A DNA stretch of 64,000 nt. Source: Bacteroides sp. M10 (GTDB lineage Bacteria > Bacteroidota > Bacteroidia > Bacteroidales > Bacteroidaceae). Within the stretch, counting starts at the first letter, position 1. Every line of letters begins with the position of its first letter. A program made the translations under genes and the position numbers. The stretch spans positions 2,314,501 to 2,378,500 of the forward strand of contig NZ_CP060488.1 in the NCBI RefSeq assembly GCF_014334015.1, written 5' to 3'. Positions 1 to 9,224 of this stretch are shown here, piece after piece. The notes below the pieces were generated by a model, which saw only the letters and a program-made list of their open reading frames with translations, had not been told where the DNA came from and ran no database searches.

Positions 1-1204
1 TTACTCCCAGCCAATCTACATACATATCTCCCGGGTAATAGTTTTTCATTGCGTTTGCTTCCGTACCCGGCATGCTTACACTGTTGGGTGACCATACGAA
101 GACATTGTAGGCAGTGACACCCAACTGTTCTGCAATGTTATACATACGTCTCCAAGCCTTGACATAGTTTGTGGGATCTCCGTAATACGGAGTCCAGCTT
201 CCATTCATTTCGTTGGCTGGTCTGAACCAGATAGGTCCCATGTCACGTACTTTTTGGGCAGCTACTTCGGCGAAGTATGATTTGTGAAAATCGTCAAGTT
301 CGCCATTTGCCATTTGCTGGGTGGGAATAACGGGCAGCCATCCGTAAAGGAAGAATCGGTATTTGCCCTGATAGTTTTTTCCCCAGTATTTCTCACGTAC
401 TGTTTGCATTTCGCTGAAATTTCGTCCTGGTTCCATATTCTGATACCATAAGATCATAGATAGTTGCTTTCCTACCAATTTTTCGAATAAGGCAACGGCA
501 CACTGGTCAGTACTTCCTTCGCGGTCTTCCGGATCGAATCCGTATAATGGTGGGAATGCTCCATGATAACATCCTTTTTCGGGGACGTACTTCATGTCAT
601 TATGAAATTCTCCCATTACCTTGATTTCGTCGATGAGCATCATCGTACTGGTGGAAGCTGAAGATTTGAGAGTCGCTTTCACATATCTGCATGCTACATT
701 ACTAAAGTCTGTTTTTCCCCAAGCGTCCGACTTTCCGTTACTGTCGGAATAGGTAATTGGTGAGGCTGCTTTTTCCCATTGGCTTTTGTCCTTGCTGGTT
801 GATACTTCTATTTGAGCAGGGAATACAATTTGTGATGTCGGATCGGAAATAGCATGTACTGATACTTCTGTGATACTGCGTAATGATCCCAAATCAATTA
901 TTACTTCTACTGTTTGTACATCCCAACCGACTCCTCTGTTTTTAGTCGAGAGGGTACCGGTCTCCTCATCTGTCAGTTTGGTGCCGGATGTCCAGGGATC
1001 AAGAGGTGCTTTATCAGCGTAGGCGCTGTTGGCTACAACATTCATTTTATAGAATTTGCCTGCCGCCACATTAATAATGCTTTGTTCATTTGGATCTTTG
1101 GGCTTGTTTGGATCAAAAGTAACTTCCCACGATCTCGTTTCTTCTGCATTGCAAGCGTATATGAGTATTGCAACTGCTATTAACCATAAATTTTTTAATT
1201 TCAT
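1..1204 (-). CDS. GH26 family glycoside hydrolase lipoprotein with N-terminal discoidin-like domain (3' end cut by window edge)
   Basis: Reading from the ATG at 1204, the frame stays open for 401 codons to the window edge, so the C-terminus is missing. Residues 1-18 form a lipoprotein signal ending in Ala-Cys18, which suggests an outer-membrane-anchored enzyme. Residues about 50-198 resemble a F5/8 type C (discoidin) carbohydrate-binding fold. From about 210 the protein matches GH26: the motif FRPANEMNGSW puts the acid/base at Glu332, followed by the AWRRMYN, VWSPN and YYPGDMYVDWLG segments typical of GH26. The nucleophile Glu lies beyond the edge. It is the last visible gene of the SusC-SusD-DUF5018 operon. 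GH26 enzymes are mostly beta-mannanases, but beta-1,3-xylanase and mixed-linkage glucanase members exist, so the substrate is open. Confidence 0.85.
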   Translation of the reverse strand, partial: MKLKNLWLIAVAILIYACNAEETRSWEVTFDPNKPKDPNEQSIINVAAGKFYKMNVVANSAYADKAPLDPWTSGTKLTDEETGTLSTKNRGVGWDVQTVEVIIDLGSLRSITEVSVHAISDPTSQIVFPAQIEVSTSKDKSQWEKAASPITYSDSNGKSDAWGKTDFSNVACRYVKATLKSSASTSTMMLIDEIKVMGEFHNDMKYVPEKGCYHGAFPPLYGFDPEDREGSTDQCAVALFEKLVGKQLSMILWYQNMEPGRNFSEMQTVREKYWGKNYQGKYRFFLYGWLPVIPTQQMANGELDDFHKSYFAEVAAQKVRDMGPIWFRPANEMNGSWTPYYGDPTNYVKAWRRMYNIAEQLGVTAYNVFVWSPNSVSMPGTEANAMKNYYPGDMYVDWLGV

Positions 1205-1245
1205 ATTTAGTGGTATATTATAAGGTTGATTACTGGTTGTTTGTA

Positions 1246-2943
1246 TTACATATCAATACAGTCATATTGGTAGCAGGCGATGCCTCCATTAGAGAATACG
1301 AGATAAACGTATAGATAATAACCATTTTTGGCAACTTTAAATACGACATCTCCGGTTCCTTCGGTGTTCTGACCGGAATTCTCGAGACCTCCATATATTT
1401 TGTCCGGGCATACTACTATTTGGTTGTCGAACGAGCCGCTACTAAGATCATACATACGGACAGCATCAGAACCTGTTACGGCATAGTTGAAACTATTTAC
1501 CTGATTGTAAATGACATAAGGTACTTTGTTGAACACGGCATAGTCTACAGCATTGATAATTGTGTTACCCGGAGCACCCGTATTTGCCGCTTTTATGCTA
1601 TTGTCTGTTCCTTTAAACCAGTAGAAATAGCGCTTGGCAGAAGTGTCTGTGACATGGCTAGCCAAGAAATAGTCACTTTGAGTGTCGGTGTCATCAGCAT
1701 AAATCACATCCGCCCATTTAATCCAGTTTGAAGTCAGTAGAGAGGAACTCATAATGACAAATTCCGGATCCTGCGTTTGTAAGACACCGTTTACGACACG
1801 CCAGCGGGCAAACTGCACTTTACTGTCTTTCTGGAATACAGGAGTTGTGATAAGGGCATTGGCGTCCAAATCCCCCTGGATAGAAATCTTCCAGCCGAAT
1901 CTTATATTGGTGCCAGTTTTATATTCAATATATTTCTGTGGTTTCTCATTCACTCCATTAGCTTTCCATACAGTGAAAGTACCTCCTGATGGAGTATAGC
2001 TGCAGAATAAAATGTTATTTCCCCGGTCTGCTGTTGCATGGAAGTTTGAATTATCACCGGCAAATTGACTGATATCCATAGAACCTGCTATTTCTCCGGT
2101 TTGGCTATTTAAGTAAATGGCACGATCATTGGCACGTTCGTTGATGACAACATATTTGTCGACTACTGCAAGTCCGGTTACTTTACCCGGTAGTAGAATA
2201 CCGCTGATTTCAGATAGTCTTTTAGACCATAATAACTTACCGCTTCCTTGGCGGATACCTGCAACAGTTTTTTGCGGAATATCTTTTTTCACCGTATATG
2301 TCGCTTTATCTATGCCATTCTGTGCTGTGACGACAATAGTCTGTTCTTGTTCATAGTCTAGTGCCTCTGTTTCGGGGTTGGGATTGCAAGTTGCTCCATG
2401 CGAGATATCAATGTTTGCTATCTGCTCCCCTACATTATCTATGGTTACTAATGAAATTGTTTTTTCATTTTCATTAATGACTCCCAGTAGCCCTATGGCA
2501 GGAATATCGAATTTGGTGATGCTGCATTCGTTGCTCTTGCGGATTTCACCTATTACTTTGAATTCGATACTAGTCCCAGAGGTCTGATCTTTCACTGTGA
2601 TGTAGTTGTCTTGGGTAAGATCCATATAAAGTAATGGCGGAGTTACACTGACATTATTCGCTAGGCTGGCACTCAATCTTACTCGTTTTAGTGCAGAGGT
2701 CGGCAATACATTATCCGACAATTTGGGATAATTGTATGGGAAAACAAATGTGATTGAATGATTGGTATAATCTATTTCACCTTTGAAACTATTTTCGCTG
2801 CTGTCATCGTCCGGAAATGATGCAGTGATGCTGTTGATACCTTCGCGTTGAATGTCAGAACCCAACTCTTCAGGACTGTGACAACTAGTTACTCCCCATA
2901 GAAGAACTACTGCCTGGATGATTGATATAATTTTGTTTTTCAT
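1246..2943 (-). CDS. DUF5018-type surface glycan-binding lipoprotein (SusE/F position)
   Basis: This is a 565-residue protein. I chose the ATG at 2943 over the in-frame one at 2973 because 2943 begins directly with a lipoprotein signal (MKNKII..., lipobox GVTSC), whereas 2973 lies inside the end of the upstream SusD gene. The N-terminal half looks like immunoglobulin-like DUF5018 repeats. The C-terminal half is beta-rich and propeller-like, with no catalytic motif I recognise. It sits between SusD and the GH26 gene, the usual place for a surface glycan-binding protein that helps hold polysaccharide at the SusCD complex. That role is inferred from position and lipoprotein export; no ligand can be deduced. 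Confidence 0.75.
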   Translation of the reverse strand: MKNKIISIIQAVVLLWGVTSCHSPEELGSDIQREGINSITASFPDDDSSENSFKGEIDYTNHSITFVFPYNYPKLSDNVLPTSALKRVRLSASLANNVSVTPPLLYMDLTQDNYITVKDQTSGTSIEFKVIGEIRKSNECSITKFDIPAIGLLGVINENEKTISLVTIDNVGEQIANIDISHGATCNPNPETEALDYEQEQTIVVTAQNGIDKATYTVKKDIPQKTVAGIRQGSGKLLWSKRLSEISGILLPGKVTGLAVVDKYVVINERANDRAIYLNSQTGEIAGSMDISQFAGDNSNFHATADRGNNILFCSYTPSGGTFTVWKANGVNEKPQKYIEYKTGTNIRFGWKISIQGDLDANALITTPVFQKDSKVQFARWRVVNGVLQTQDPEFVIMSSSLLTSNWIKWADVIYADDTDTQSDYFLASHVTDTSAKRYFYWFKGTDNSIKAANTGAPGNTIINAVDYAVFNKVPYVIYNQVNSFNYAVTGSDAVRMYDLSSGSFDNQIVVCPDKIYGGLENSGQNTEGTGDVVFKVAKNGYYLYVYLVFSNGGIACYQYDCIDM

Positions 2944-2963
2944 TGTTCTAAGAGTTTTTATTG

Positions 2964-4598
2964 TTATTTCCATTCATCATATTGCTCAATCAATGAGTTA
3001 TTCTTCAATTCTTCAGACGGTACAGGAAGGACATATAATTTCTTTATAAACTTGCGGTCCTGTCCGTCGCAATCAACATATTCGTATGTATTGGTAGCAC
3101 CAATAATTTTGAAGCCATGTGTGCGATAGTTGTTATATTCAATATGAGCTAATTCCCAACGACGCATATCCCAGAATAAATGGCCTTCATAGGCTAGTTC
3201 AACCTTTCTTTCATTTCTGTAATCTTTGAACCAAGCTTCGCCTGTAGAGGATTTACCCGGTAAATTCACTTTTACTCTGGCGCGTACCTCATTCATGGCA
3301 CTTTGGGCTTCCCCGATCTTATTGAGTCGATAAGCTGCTTCCGCTTTGTTCAATAAAACTTCGGCATAGCGAATTTCAACCCACGGTTGGGCGCTTTTCC
3401 CATTTTTGACGTCTGTCAGCGTTTCGTCTAACAATTTCCTTAAAAAATAACCGGTTGTGGTTTTGCCGTATGAAGTACCCTGTTCCCGGTAAGGCATAAA
3501 CACACCATTCTTTCCGTCAAGGCTGCAATCCATCTTTTTCCCTTTCCAGGTACATCCTCTATAGATTACAGTTGCAGCGAAGCGAGGTTCCAGTTGGTCG
3601 TATGGAGGAGTTTCATCAGTAATGCCATGCCAGGGTGTCCAGTCTATCTTTTCTCCATTTTTGCTTTCATAACATTCTACCATTTCCTGCGTAGGAGTTC
3701 CTGTTGAACCATTGTCATAGCCATCACATTGTGGTACATAATATCGGTCAAAAAGATGATTAGGTCCGTTGGCGGCATCATAATCAAACTCTAGAATCGC
3801 TTCTTTATTATTCCCTTTCCATGCATCTTCATATTTGTCTGTCAGACCATATAGCTTGAGCGCAATTACATTATTAGCAGCATCATAGGCATCCTGCCAG
3901 CGCTTGGCATATAACATTGCTCTGGATTTCAGTGCATAGGCTGCTCCTTTGGTGATACGCCCTTTGTTTGCCGCATCCCACTCCTTGGGTAAATTATTGG
4001 CTGCAAAATCAAGATCGTCGGCTATGAATTGCCAGGTTTCTTCAGCACTACTGCGGGCTTTATTAGTTGATACCGGCAGATCGTCATACAAGATGACGCC
4101 TCCATGTCTTTTGGCTAACTGGAAATATACAAATGCACGGAAAAAGCGTACTTGAGCTTCCCAGAGCTTATTTCTGTCTGCTGAAAATTCGGAATATTTT
4201 CTTTGTAGAGATAGAAATTGATTTGTTTCTCGGATCTGTTTGTATGCTGTTGAACGTAGCCAGATACTGTATAGACAGTTGTCCGGAGAGATAGCATCCG
4301 GTGTTAGCACATAAAGATTAGGATGGCCGGCTCTGTGTCCCAGCGTATATGAACCATACTTAAATGCGTCAGTCAGACTTTCTGTAAAACTTCCGTAGAA
4401 TTGGGCCTCCCCGAATTGACCGTAATCATGCAGGAGGGGGTAGAAACTATTCACATATTTGTCAACCTGGGTTTCATCTTGCCAGATGATTTCATCACTA
4501 ACGGTAGTCGTTTGTTTTACTTCATCCAACCAGTCGTTGCACGAACTTAAAGTCAGCAACACAAAGAAGAGTGATATATTAATAGATAACTTTTTCAT
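2964..4598 (-). CDS. SusD/RagB family outer-membrane lipoprotein
   Basis: This 544-residue protein has a signal peptide with lipobox LTLSSC followed by NDWLDE, the classic SusD start. The middle has the SusD TPR-like signature (AQVRFFRAFVYFQLAKRHGG), and the C-terminal part has WVEIRYAEVLLNKAEA and NERKVELAYEGHLFWDMRRWE, which are SusD_RagB motifs. SusD proteins cap the SusC barrel on the cell surface and bind the oligosaccharide. The gene starts 12 bp after the SusC stop codon and its end overlaps the alternative start of the DUF5018 gene, so the three genes are cotranscribed. Confidence 0.95.
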   Translation of the reverse strand: MKKLSINISLFFVLLTLSSCNDWLDEVKQTTTVSDEIIWQDETQVDKYVNSFYPLLHDYGQFGEAQFYGSFTESLTDAFKYGSYTLGHRAGHPNLYVLTPDAISPDNCLYSIWLRSTAYKQIRETNQFLSLQRKYSEFSADRNKLWEAQVRFFRAFVYFQLAKRHGGVILYDDLPVSTNKARSSAEETWQFIADDLDFAANNLPKEWDAANKGRITKGAAYALKSRAMLYAKRWQDAYDAANNVIALKLYGLTDKYEDAWKGNNKEAILEFDYDAANGPNHLFDRYYVPQCDGYDNGSTGTPTQEMVECYESKNGEKIDWTPWHGITDETPPYDQLEPRFAATVIYRGCTWKGKKMDCSLDGKNGVFMPYREQGTSYGKTTTGYFLRKLLDETLTDVKNGKSAQPWVEIRYAEVLLNKAEAAYRLNKIGEAQSAMNEVRARVKVNLPGKSSTGEAWFKDYRNERKVELAYEGHLFWDMRRWELAHIEYNNYRTHGFKIIGATNTYEYVDCDGQDRKFIKKLYVLPVPSEELKNNSLIEQYDEWK

Positions 4599-4610
4599 AT
4601 AGCGTATATT

Positions 4611-7600
4611 TTAGAATGTGATTTTAGCTCCAAGTGTATAAGTCCTTTGTTGCGGATAATATCCATTGTTTACAGCTGGAGATTCCGGGTCGATGTTGTA
4701 CTTAGATACAGCGCTGAAAGTCAGAAGGTTGTATCCCTCGACATAGAGGCGAAGAGCTTCCACTCCCAATGGACTCAACCATTTTTTAGGGAAATTGTAT
4801 CCTATTTGCGCTGTTTTTATTCTCAAATAGTTTCCGTTACGGTACCAGAATGTAGAGGCCAGCCCGTTATTCAAACTTCTCGGATTGATTTCCAGACAAG
4901 GAAACTCTGCATTTGTATTCTCGGGTGTCCAGGAGTTTGCCACCAGATAGACTGGTGCATTACCATTCTGATAGAAAGGACGCGTGAAGGCCGTAGCACT
5001 TTGGATTCCGGATGAACCACTTGCCGTATATACCCCGGTTAATGCAACATCGCTACCAAGTCCCCATGATGCCAAAATATCGAAATCGAATCCTTTCCAG
5101 TTACCAAATAAATTGAAAGAACCTGTATGGGTCGGTCTTGAGCTTTTACCTACATACCCCTGATCTTGATTGACTGTTATAATACCGTCTCCATTTCTGT
5201 CGACATACTTGATATATCCGGGATAAGCCGGTCGGTCAGGCATAGTAGCGGAGTTGGCTATCTCTTCCTCACTTTGGAACAATCCCTGGGCTATGAATCC
5301 CATTTTCGAACCGATTTGCTTTCCGGTCAGTCGTCTGTATTCCGGTGTGTTTTCAGAATCACCTGCATATTTGAGCCACCTTCCGTATGCGTATGACCAG
5401 ATTAATTTAGCTCCATAGCTGAAACTTCCGATTCTGTTCTGATGTGTAAAGGTGACGTCAAAACCTTTATAATCTGCTTTATTAACGTTTGCAGTTGAGA
5501 AGTAATAGCCTCCCATGGAAGGAGTGTGTGAACCGGTTACGGAAGATAATTTGTCATATTCATATTTATAGAAAGCATCCAGTTCCATTCCTAATAATCC
5601 ATTCCATAAAGTTACATCTACTCCAATATTATAGTTGAGGCATTGCGCCCATGTCAAATTGGGATTTCCCAATACGGACGGATAGATAGCTGTCTGACTG
5701 GCTCCGCCTATTACGACAGAATTGGGGGATGTGCTCATCGTATTTCTCCATTGGAAAGGCTGGATACCGCTGGTTGCAGTTTTTCCAATACCTGCTCTTA
5801 ATTTCAGGTTGTCTACCCAAGTAGCATGAAACCATTTTTCATTATTGATTCTCCAGGCAAGAGAGAGACCGGGCAGGGTGACCCAGCGTTTGTTCATACC
5901 GCCAAACAGATAACTACCATCGTGGCGTAGTGAAGCTTCCAAATAATATTTGTCAGCGTAATTGTAGTTCAAACGACCTACAAAACCGGCTACGCGTGTT
6001 TGGCTGCTGCTACCCGAAGGTATAGCAGGTTGCTCTTTCCCTTCTTTGGTGAATCCTGTGATTTGGTTCAACTCATCCAACTGAATAAAATCTAATCCGG
6101 TTCCCGTTACACCGAGATTGTTGCTATTACGTTCCCGTGTTTCGGCCAGTAATAATACTCCGATCGAGTGATCTCCAAATTTGTTATCGTACGTAATACT
6201 GGTTTGCGTAGTGAACTCCTGGGCGCGTGATGCCGATTCGGATAATATAGGTGTATCTTTCAAAACACTGTAGTCCTTATGGTAGGTGAGTGTGGTAGTG
6301 GCTGCATTAGGTAAATCCATAATCATGACTTCATTCGGCTTGGTTAACTGTTTAGTCATCCCATGAACTAAGTCGTACGCTCCCTGAAATTTTAAACTTA
6401 ATCCTTTAAGCCAAGGTGTGTCGTATTTCAGACTGAAATTGGACTGCATATATGATTGGTTGGACCTGTTATATCCTGAATCGTATATGGATGCGATAGG
6501 AGCTACCGGAGAGCCGGAAGTCGGGGTTGAAACATCGTATATTTTCCCATTATATTCATAAGTATCCTGTACGTATGGCAAAGCATAGCATACCTGTTGG
6601 GGAATATTCATCCAATCATCCGGATCGGCAGAAAATTTGGGAGCATCCCGTTTTTCTATACGCCCCGAAACACCTAATGACAGACTAAGTCCTTTAGCCA
6701 ACTGTGCATCAATATTAGAACGAAGATTCATTCGACGGTATTTGAACTTATCTATATTTCCTTTTTCTTCCAGATAACCGATAGATGTGAAGAAACGAAC
6801 CTTTTCACTTCCTCCTGATGCTGAAATATTGTGATGTTGGCGAACACCGGTTCCATATACTTTATCGTACCAATTGGTATTTCCCCATCCGTCGACACCC
6901 TCGCGCATTTTGCGCACCATGTCGACGGTAAATACTTCCGTATCACCTTGTAGAAGACGGGCTTTATTGTACCAATAAGCATATCCCGGTCCGTCGAGCC
7001 ATTCTTGTTCTTCTGCATTCTGGCTGATACCCACAGTACCTGTATAGCTAATGGTGACTTTATCTGTTTGTCCCTTTTTGGTTGTGACAATGAATGCTCC
7101 ATTTGCGTCCAGACCATAAACGGCTACGGCGGATGCATCCTTTAATACAGATACAGATTCTATTTCATTCGGATCGAGTCCGTTGAAGTCACTTGCGCTT
7201 CTTCTGATACCGTCAATAACATAGATAATACCACTTTGTCCGCGTATGGACAAGGAGGCATTATCCGCACCGGGTTGTCCACTGGCTTGTACGGCGGAAA
7301 TACCGGCAACACGTGCACCGATGATATTACTGATTCCCATGGTTGGGGCTTTAAGGATTTCTTTATCGGAGACAGTAGATATAGCGGCGGTCAGACTACC
7401 GCGCTTTTGAGTTCCATAGCCTACTACTACGATTTCATCCAGAGAGGAAACATCTTCTTTAAGAGTGATATTGATATTCGTCTTATTGCCTACCTTTACT
7501 TCCTGGCTGACCATTCCGATATAAGAGAATACCAATACGTCATTCTTATGGGCATTAATGCTATATTTTCCATCAACATTTGTAATGGTACCAACATTAG

Positions 7601-7760
7601 TAGTACCCTTGACAGCTACAGATACGCCAGGTAATGGTTCATCATTACCATCTTTCACAAACCCTTTTATTACTTCTTGTGCAAGACAATCGAGAGTGCA
7701 CATTAAAAGAGTAATAAACAACGAGGTTACTAACCTTGGATTCCATCTGATTTTCTTCAT
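4611..7760 (-). CDS. SusC/RagA family TonB-dependent outer-membrane transporter
   Basis: This 1049-residue protein has a signal peptide (to about residue 27, ...CLAQ), a carboxypeptidase-D-like regulatory domain (about 28-110, IKGFVKDGNDEPLPGVSV), a TonB-box-like segment (DEIVVVGYGTQKRG), a plug domain with SusC signatures (SIRGQSGIIYVIDGI, VSVLKDASAVAVYG) and a long beta-barrel ending in a hydrophobic strand with terminal Phe (LGAKITF). SusC proteins import oligosaccharides across the outer membrane, energised by TonB-ExbBD. It is the first gene of the region 1 PUL operon. A -7 box lies at 7851-7858 and a candidate activator site at 7889-7913. Confidence 0.97.
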   Translation of the reverse strand: MKKIRWNPRLVTSLFITLLMCTLDCLAQEVIKGFVKDGNDEPLPGVSVAVKGTTNVGTITNVDGKYSINAHKNDVLVFSYIGMVSQEVKVGNKTNINITLKEDVSSLDEIVVVGYGTQKRGSLTAAISTVSDKEILKAPTMGISNIIGARVAGISAVQASGQPGADNASLSIRGQSGIIYVIDGIRRSASDFNGLDPNEIESVSVLKDASAVAVYGLDANGAFIVTTKKGQTDKVTISYTGTVGISQNAEEQEWLDGPGYAYWYNKARLLQGDTEVFTVDMVRKMREGVDGWGNTNWYDKVYGTGVRQHHNISASGGSEKVRFFTSIGYLEEKGNIDKFKYRRMNLRSNIDAQLAKGLSLSLGVSGRIEKRDAPKFSADPDDWMNIPQQVCYALPYVQDTYEYNGKIYDVSTPTSGSPVAPIASIYDSGYNRSNQSYMQSNFSLKYDTPWLKGLSLKFQGAYDLVHGMTKQLTKPNEVMIMDLPNAATTTLTYHKDYSVLKDTPILSESASRAQEFTTQTSITYDNKFGDHSIGVLLLAETRERNSNNLGVTGTGLDFIQLDELNQITGFTKEGKEQPAIPSGSSSQTRVAGFVGRLNYNYADKYYLEASLRHDGSYLFGGMNKRWVTLPGLSLAWRINNEKWFHATWVDNLKLRAGIGKTATSGIQPFQWRNTMSTSPNSVVIGGASQTAIYPSVLGNPNLTWAQCLNYNIGVDVTLWNGLLGMELDAFYKYEYDKLSSVTGSHTPSMGGYYFSTANVNKADYKGFDVTFTHQNRIGSFSYGAKLIWSYAYGRWLKYAGDSENTPEYRRLTGKQIGSKMGFIAQGLFQSEEEIANSATMPDRPAYPGYIKYVDRNGDGIITVNQDQGYVGKSSRPTHTGSFNLFGNWKGFDFDILASWGLGSDVALTGVYTASGSSGIQSATAFTRPFYQNGNAPVYLVANSWTPENTNAEFPCLEINPRSLNNGLASTFWYRNGNYLRIKTAQIGYNFPKKWLSPLGVEALRLYVEGYNLLTFSAVSKYNIDPESPAVNNGYYPQQRTYTLGAKITF

Positions 7761-7833
7761 TGCATGATAAGTTTTTAAATATTAGATCGTCGATTTGAAA
7801 TTTTAATTTCTAACAATAGTCTCTTTAGACCGG

Positions 7834-7845
7834 TTAACTAGTTAA
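7834..7845. promoter_or_regulatory. 12-bp perfect palindrome in the SusC leader
   Basis: TTAACTAGTTAA is a perfect palindrome that begins 5 bp downstream of the -7 box of the region 1 SusC operon, so it overlaps the likely transcription start. It could be an operator, but 12-bp palindromes also occur by chance in AT-rich DNA. No second copy was noticed. Confidence 0.25.
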
Positions 7846-7850
7846 TGATA

Positions 7851-7858
7851 CAAAAGTA
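7851..7858 (-). promoter_or_regulatory. -7 box of the region 1 SusC operon
   Basis: On the minus strand this reads TACTTTTG, matching the Bacteroides -7 consensus TAnnTTTG. No good -33 TTTG sits at the usual spacing, as expected for an activator-dependent promoter. The leader to the SusC ATG is about 85 nt. Confidence 0.6.
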
Positions 7859-7888
7859 TTCTGTTTCAAAGACATGCGCGGTGGCAAA

Positions 7889-7913
7889 AACGAAAAACTA
7901 TCTTCAAAAAACG
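7889..7913 (-). promoter_or_regulatory. Candidate XylR-like regulator box 1 (SusC operon)
   Basis: This 25-bp element starts AACGAAAAAC on the plus strand, then 3 variable bases, then CTTCAaAAAaCG. It matches the element at 9194-9218 at 20 of 25 positions. Both copies end exactly 30 bp from the upstream edge of a -7 box and face the same way. Binding by the regulator encoded at 9225-10370 is inferred. Confidence 0.6.
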
Positions 7914-7928
7914 AAGAATAATACATCG

Positions 7929-9116
7929 TTAATCTTCTTTTGGCGTTTTTCTTTTTAAGAACCATTCGAAGAACTTATATATGGTTTCGTTTGATTCGGG
8001 AGTAGGATCATGCTTGGGTCTGTTCGTCATTGCCACTCGATGATGATAACCCAAAAGCCGGTTGACTGCGACAGAGTGATTTAATGGAATCCATCTGTCT
8101 ACATTATCAGAATAACCGCCTGATACGAGAAATGGGCGAGGAGCCAATAAAGAATGGAGTTCATGTAAATCATGCCCCTCTTTGCATAGTCTGGCATAGA
8201 CACCTGTTGAAGAGTTATTGCCGTTGTTGCTCCAGATATTTTTCCAGGGTGGGGGATAATATCCCAGGTACCAAGGTTCCCAATAATTGATATAATTATC
8301 TTTGGTTTCATCAAAGACGATACCTGGATCACTCCAGACGGTACAGGCAAACTTTTCATATAAACAAGAAGCAAACATTGCCCATTTAGCGCCGTAGGAG
8401 TGTCCCATGATACCAATTCGGGTAGAGTCGACACTTTCGACTCTGGCTAATACTTCCCATGCATTGGCTGCTGCATAAGCAAGTACTGAAAGAGGTTGCA
8501 TAGTGGAGTTGTTAATAGTCGGGTAATAGAGAGAGTAAGTCTTATCTTTGGTGGTCTGTCTAGTTCCTAATGAGAGAGTAACGAATCCTCTTTTTGTTAA
8601 TTGGTAGGCGAAATCTCTATTAGCTTTTCCTCCCCATCCGATAGCAGTTTCCGGTTCGTAGAATACTGTGATAACGGCAGGATGTTTCCCTTTTTTATTC
8701 GGTTCCAGTAAATAGCCGTAAGTCTGTTCCAGAGGAGTCCAATAAAAACGCACTAAATGTTGTTTGAAATCTTCGCGTTCTGTGGTTTTTATAATTTCCA
8801 GTTTTTGATTGGCGATGATGGCCGGCCAATGACCGATTAGGTTCAACCATTTGTCTTTTATTTCTTTTCTTCGTTTTAGCCAGTCTTCTGCGTTTTTGAC
8901 TGTATCTCCATTGTAAAATAAAAGAGGATTGCGGTAAGTCCCAAATTTTTCCTGGTACAGTGGTGGTGGGGTAAAGTAAGCGGATAGCTTCTCCCAGTTT
9001 CTTTTTGTCTGGTTAATCTTTAATCTTTTGCACCCCATTATTGAGGTGACCCCCAAATAAATAATAATAGGATAGATAATCGTTCTTGTTTTTCCTCTTA
9101 TGGTATGTCTTCGCAT
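7929..9116 (-). CDS. Alpha/beta-hydrolase lipoprotein, putative carbohydrate esterase
   Basis: This is a 395-residue protein. I chose the ATG at 9116 over the in-frame one at 9158 because a -7 box at 9156-9163 puts transcription start downstream of 9158, and because 9116 leads straight into a lipoprotein signal (lipobox SIMGC, Cys29). The catalytic domain has the nucleophile elbow GHSYGAK (Ser240), a likely Asp in the SGGYSDNVD segment and a His in RPKHDPTPES near the C-terminus. The overall fold resembles the acetyl-xylan-esterase/dipeptidyl-peptidase-like hydrolases found in PULs. The substrate is unknown; removing an acyl group from the region 1 polysaccharide is an inference from coregulation with SusCD. 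Confidence 0.75.
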   Translation of the reverse strand: MRRHTIRGKTRTIIYPIIIYLGVTSIMGCKRLKINQTKRNWEKLSAYFTPPPLYQEKFGTYRNPLLFYNGDTVKNAEDWLKRRKEIKDKWLNLIGHWPAIIANQKLEIIKTTEREDFKQHLVRFYWTPLEQTYGYLLEPNKKGKHPAVITVFYEPETAIGWGGKANRDFAYQLTKRGFVTLSLGTRQTTKDKTYSLYYPTINNSTMQPLSVLAYAAANAWEVLARVESVDSTRIGIMGHSYGAKWAMFASCLYEKFACTVWSDPGIVFDETKDNYINYWEPWYLGYYPPPWKNIWSNNGNNSSTGVYARLCKEGHDLHELHSLLAPRPFLVSGGYSDNVDRWIPLNHSVAVNRLLGYHHRVAMTNRPKHDPTPESNETIYKFFEWFLKRKTPKED

Positions 9117-9155
9117 AGTATTAATATCTAAAATGTATTTCGAAAGGTATGAAAA

Positions 9156-9163
9156 CAAAGGTA
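9156..9163 (-). promoter_or_regulatory. -7 box of the hydrolase gene
   Basis: On the minus strand this reads TACCTTTG (TAnnTTTG). Transcription would start near 9149, which excludes the ATG at 9158 and supports translation from 9116. Confidence 0.6.
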
Positions 9164-9193
9164 GGTCATTCTCATGAATGATCTTAATGTCAA

Positions 9194-9218
9194 AACGAAA
9201 AACAGCCTTCAGAAAGCG
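9194..9218 (-). promoter_or_regulatory. Candidate XylR-like regulator box 2 (hydrolase gene)
   Basis: This is the second copy of the 25-bp element: AACGAAAAAC, 3 variable bases, CTTCAgAAAgCG on the plus strand. It lies in the short gap between the regulator stop codon and the hydrolase gene, 30 bp upstream of that gene's -7 box, the same spacing and orientation as at the SusC promoter. Confidence 0.6.
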
Positions 9219-9224
9219 TTTATT

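Noticed and set aside
1..3. TTA at 1-3 as the stop codon (TAA) of the GH26 gene
   Set aside because: It is not in frame with the ATG at 1204; the in-frame codon at 2-4 is Val, so the gene runs past the edge.
914..1183. 89-codon plus-strand ORF over the GH26 N-terminus
   Set aside because: The opposite strand reads as a lipoprotein signal plus discoidin-like domain in an operon; this frame is a shadow.
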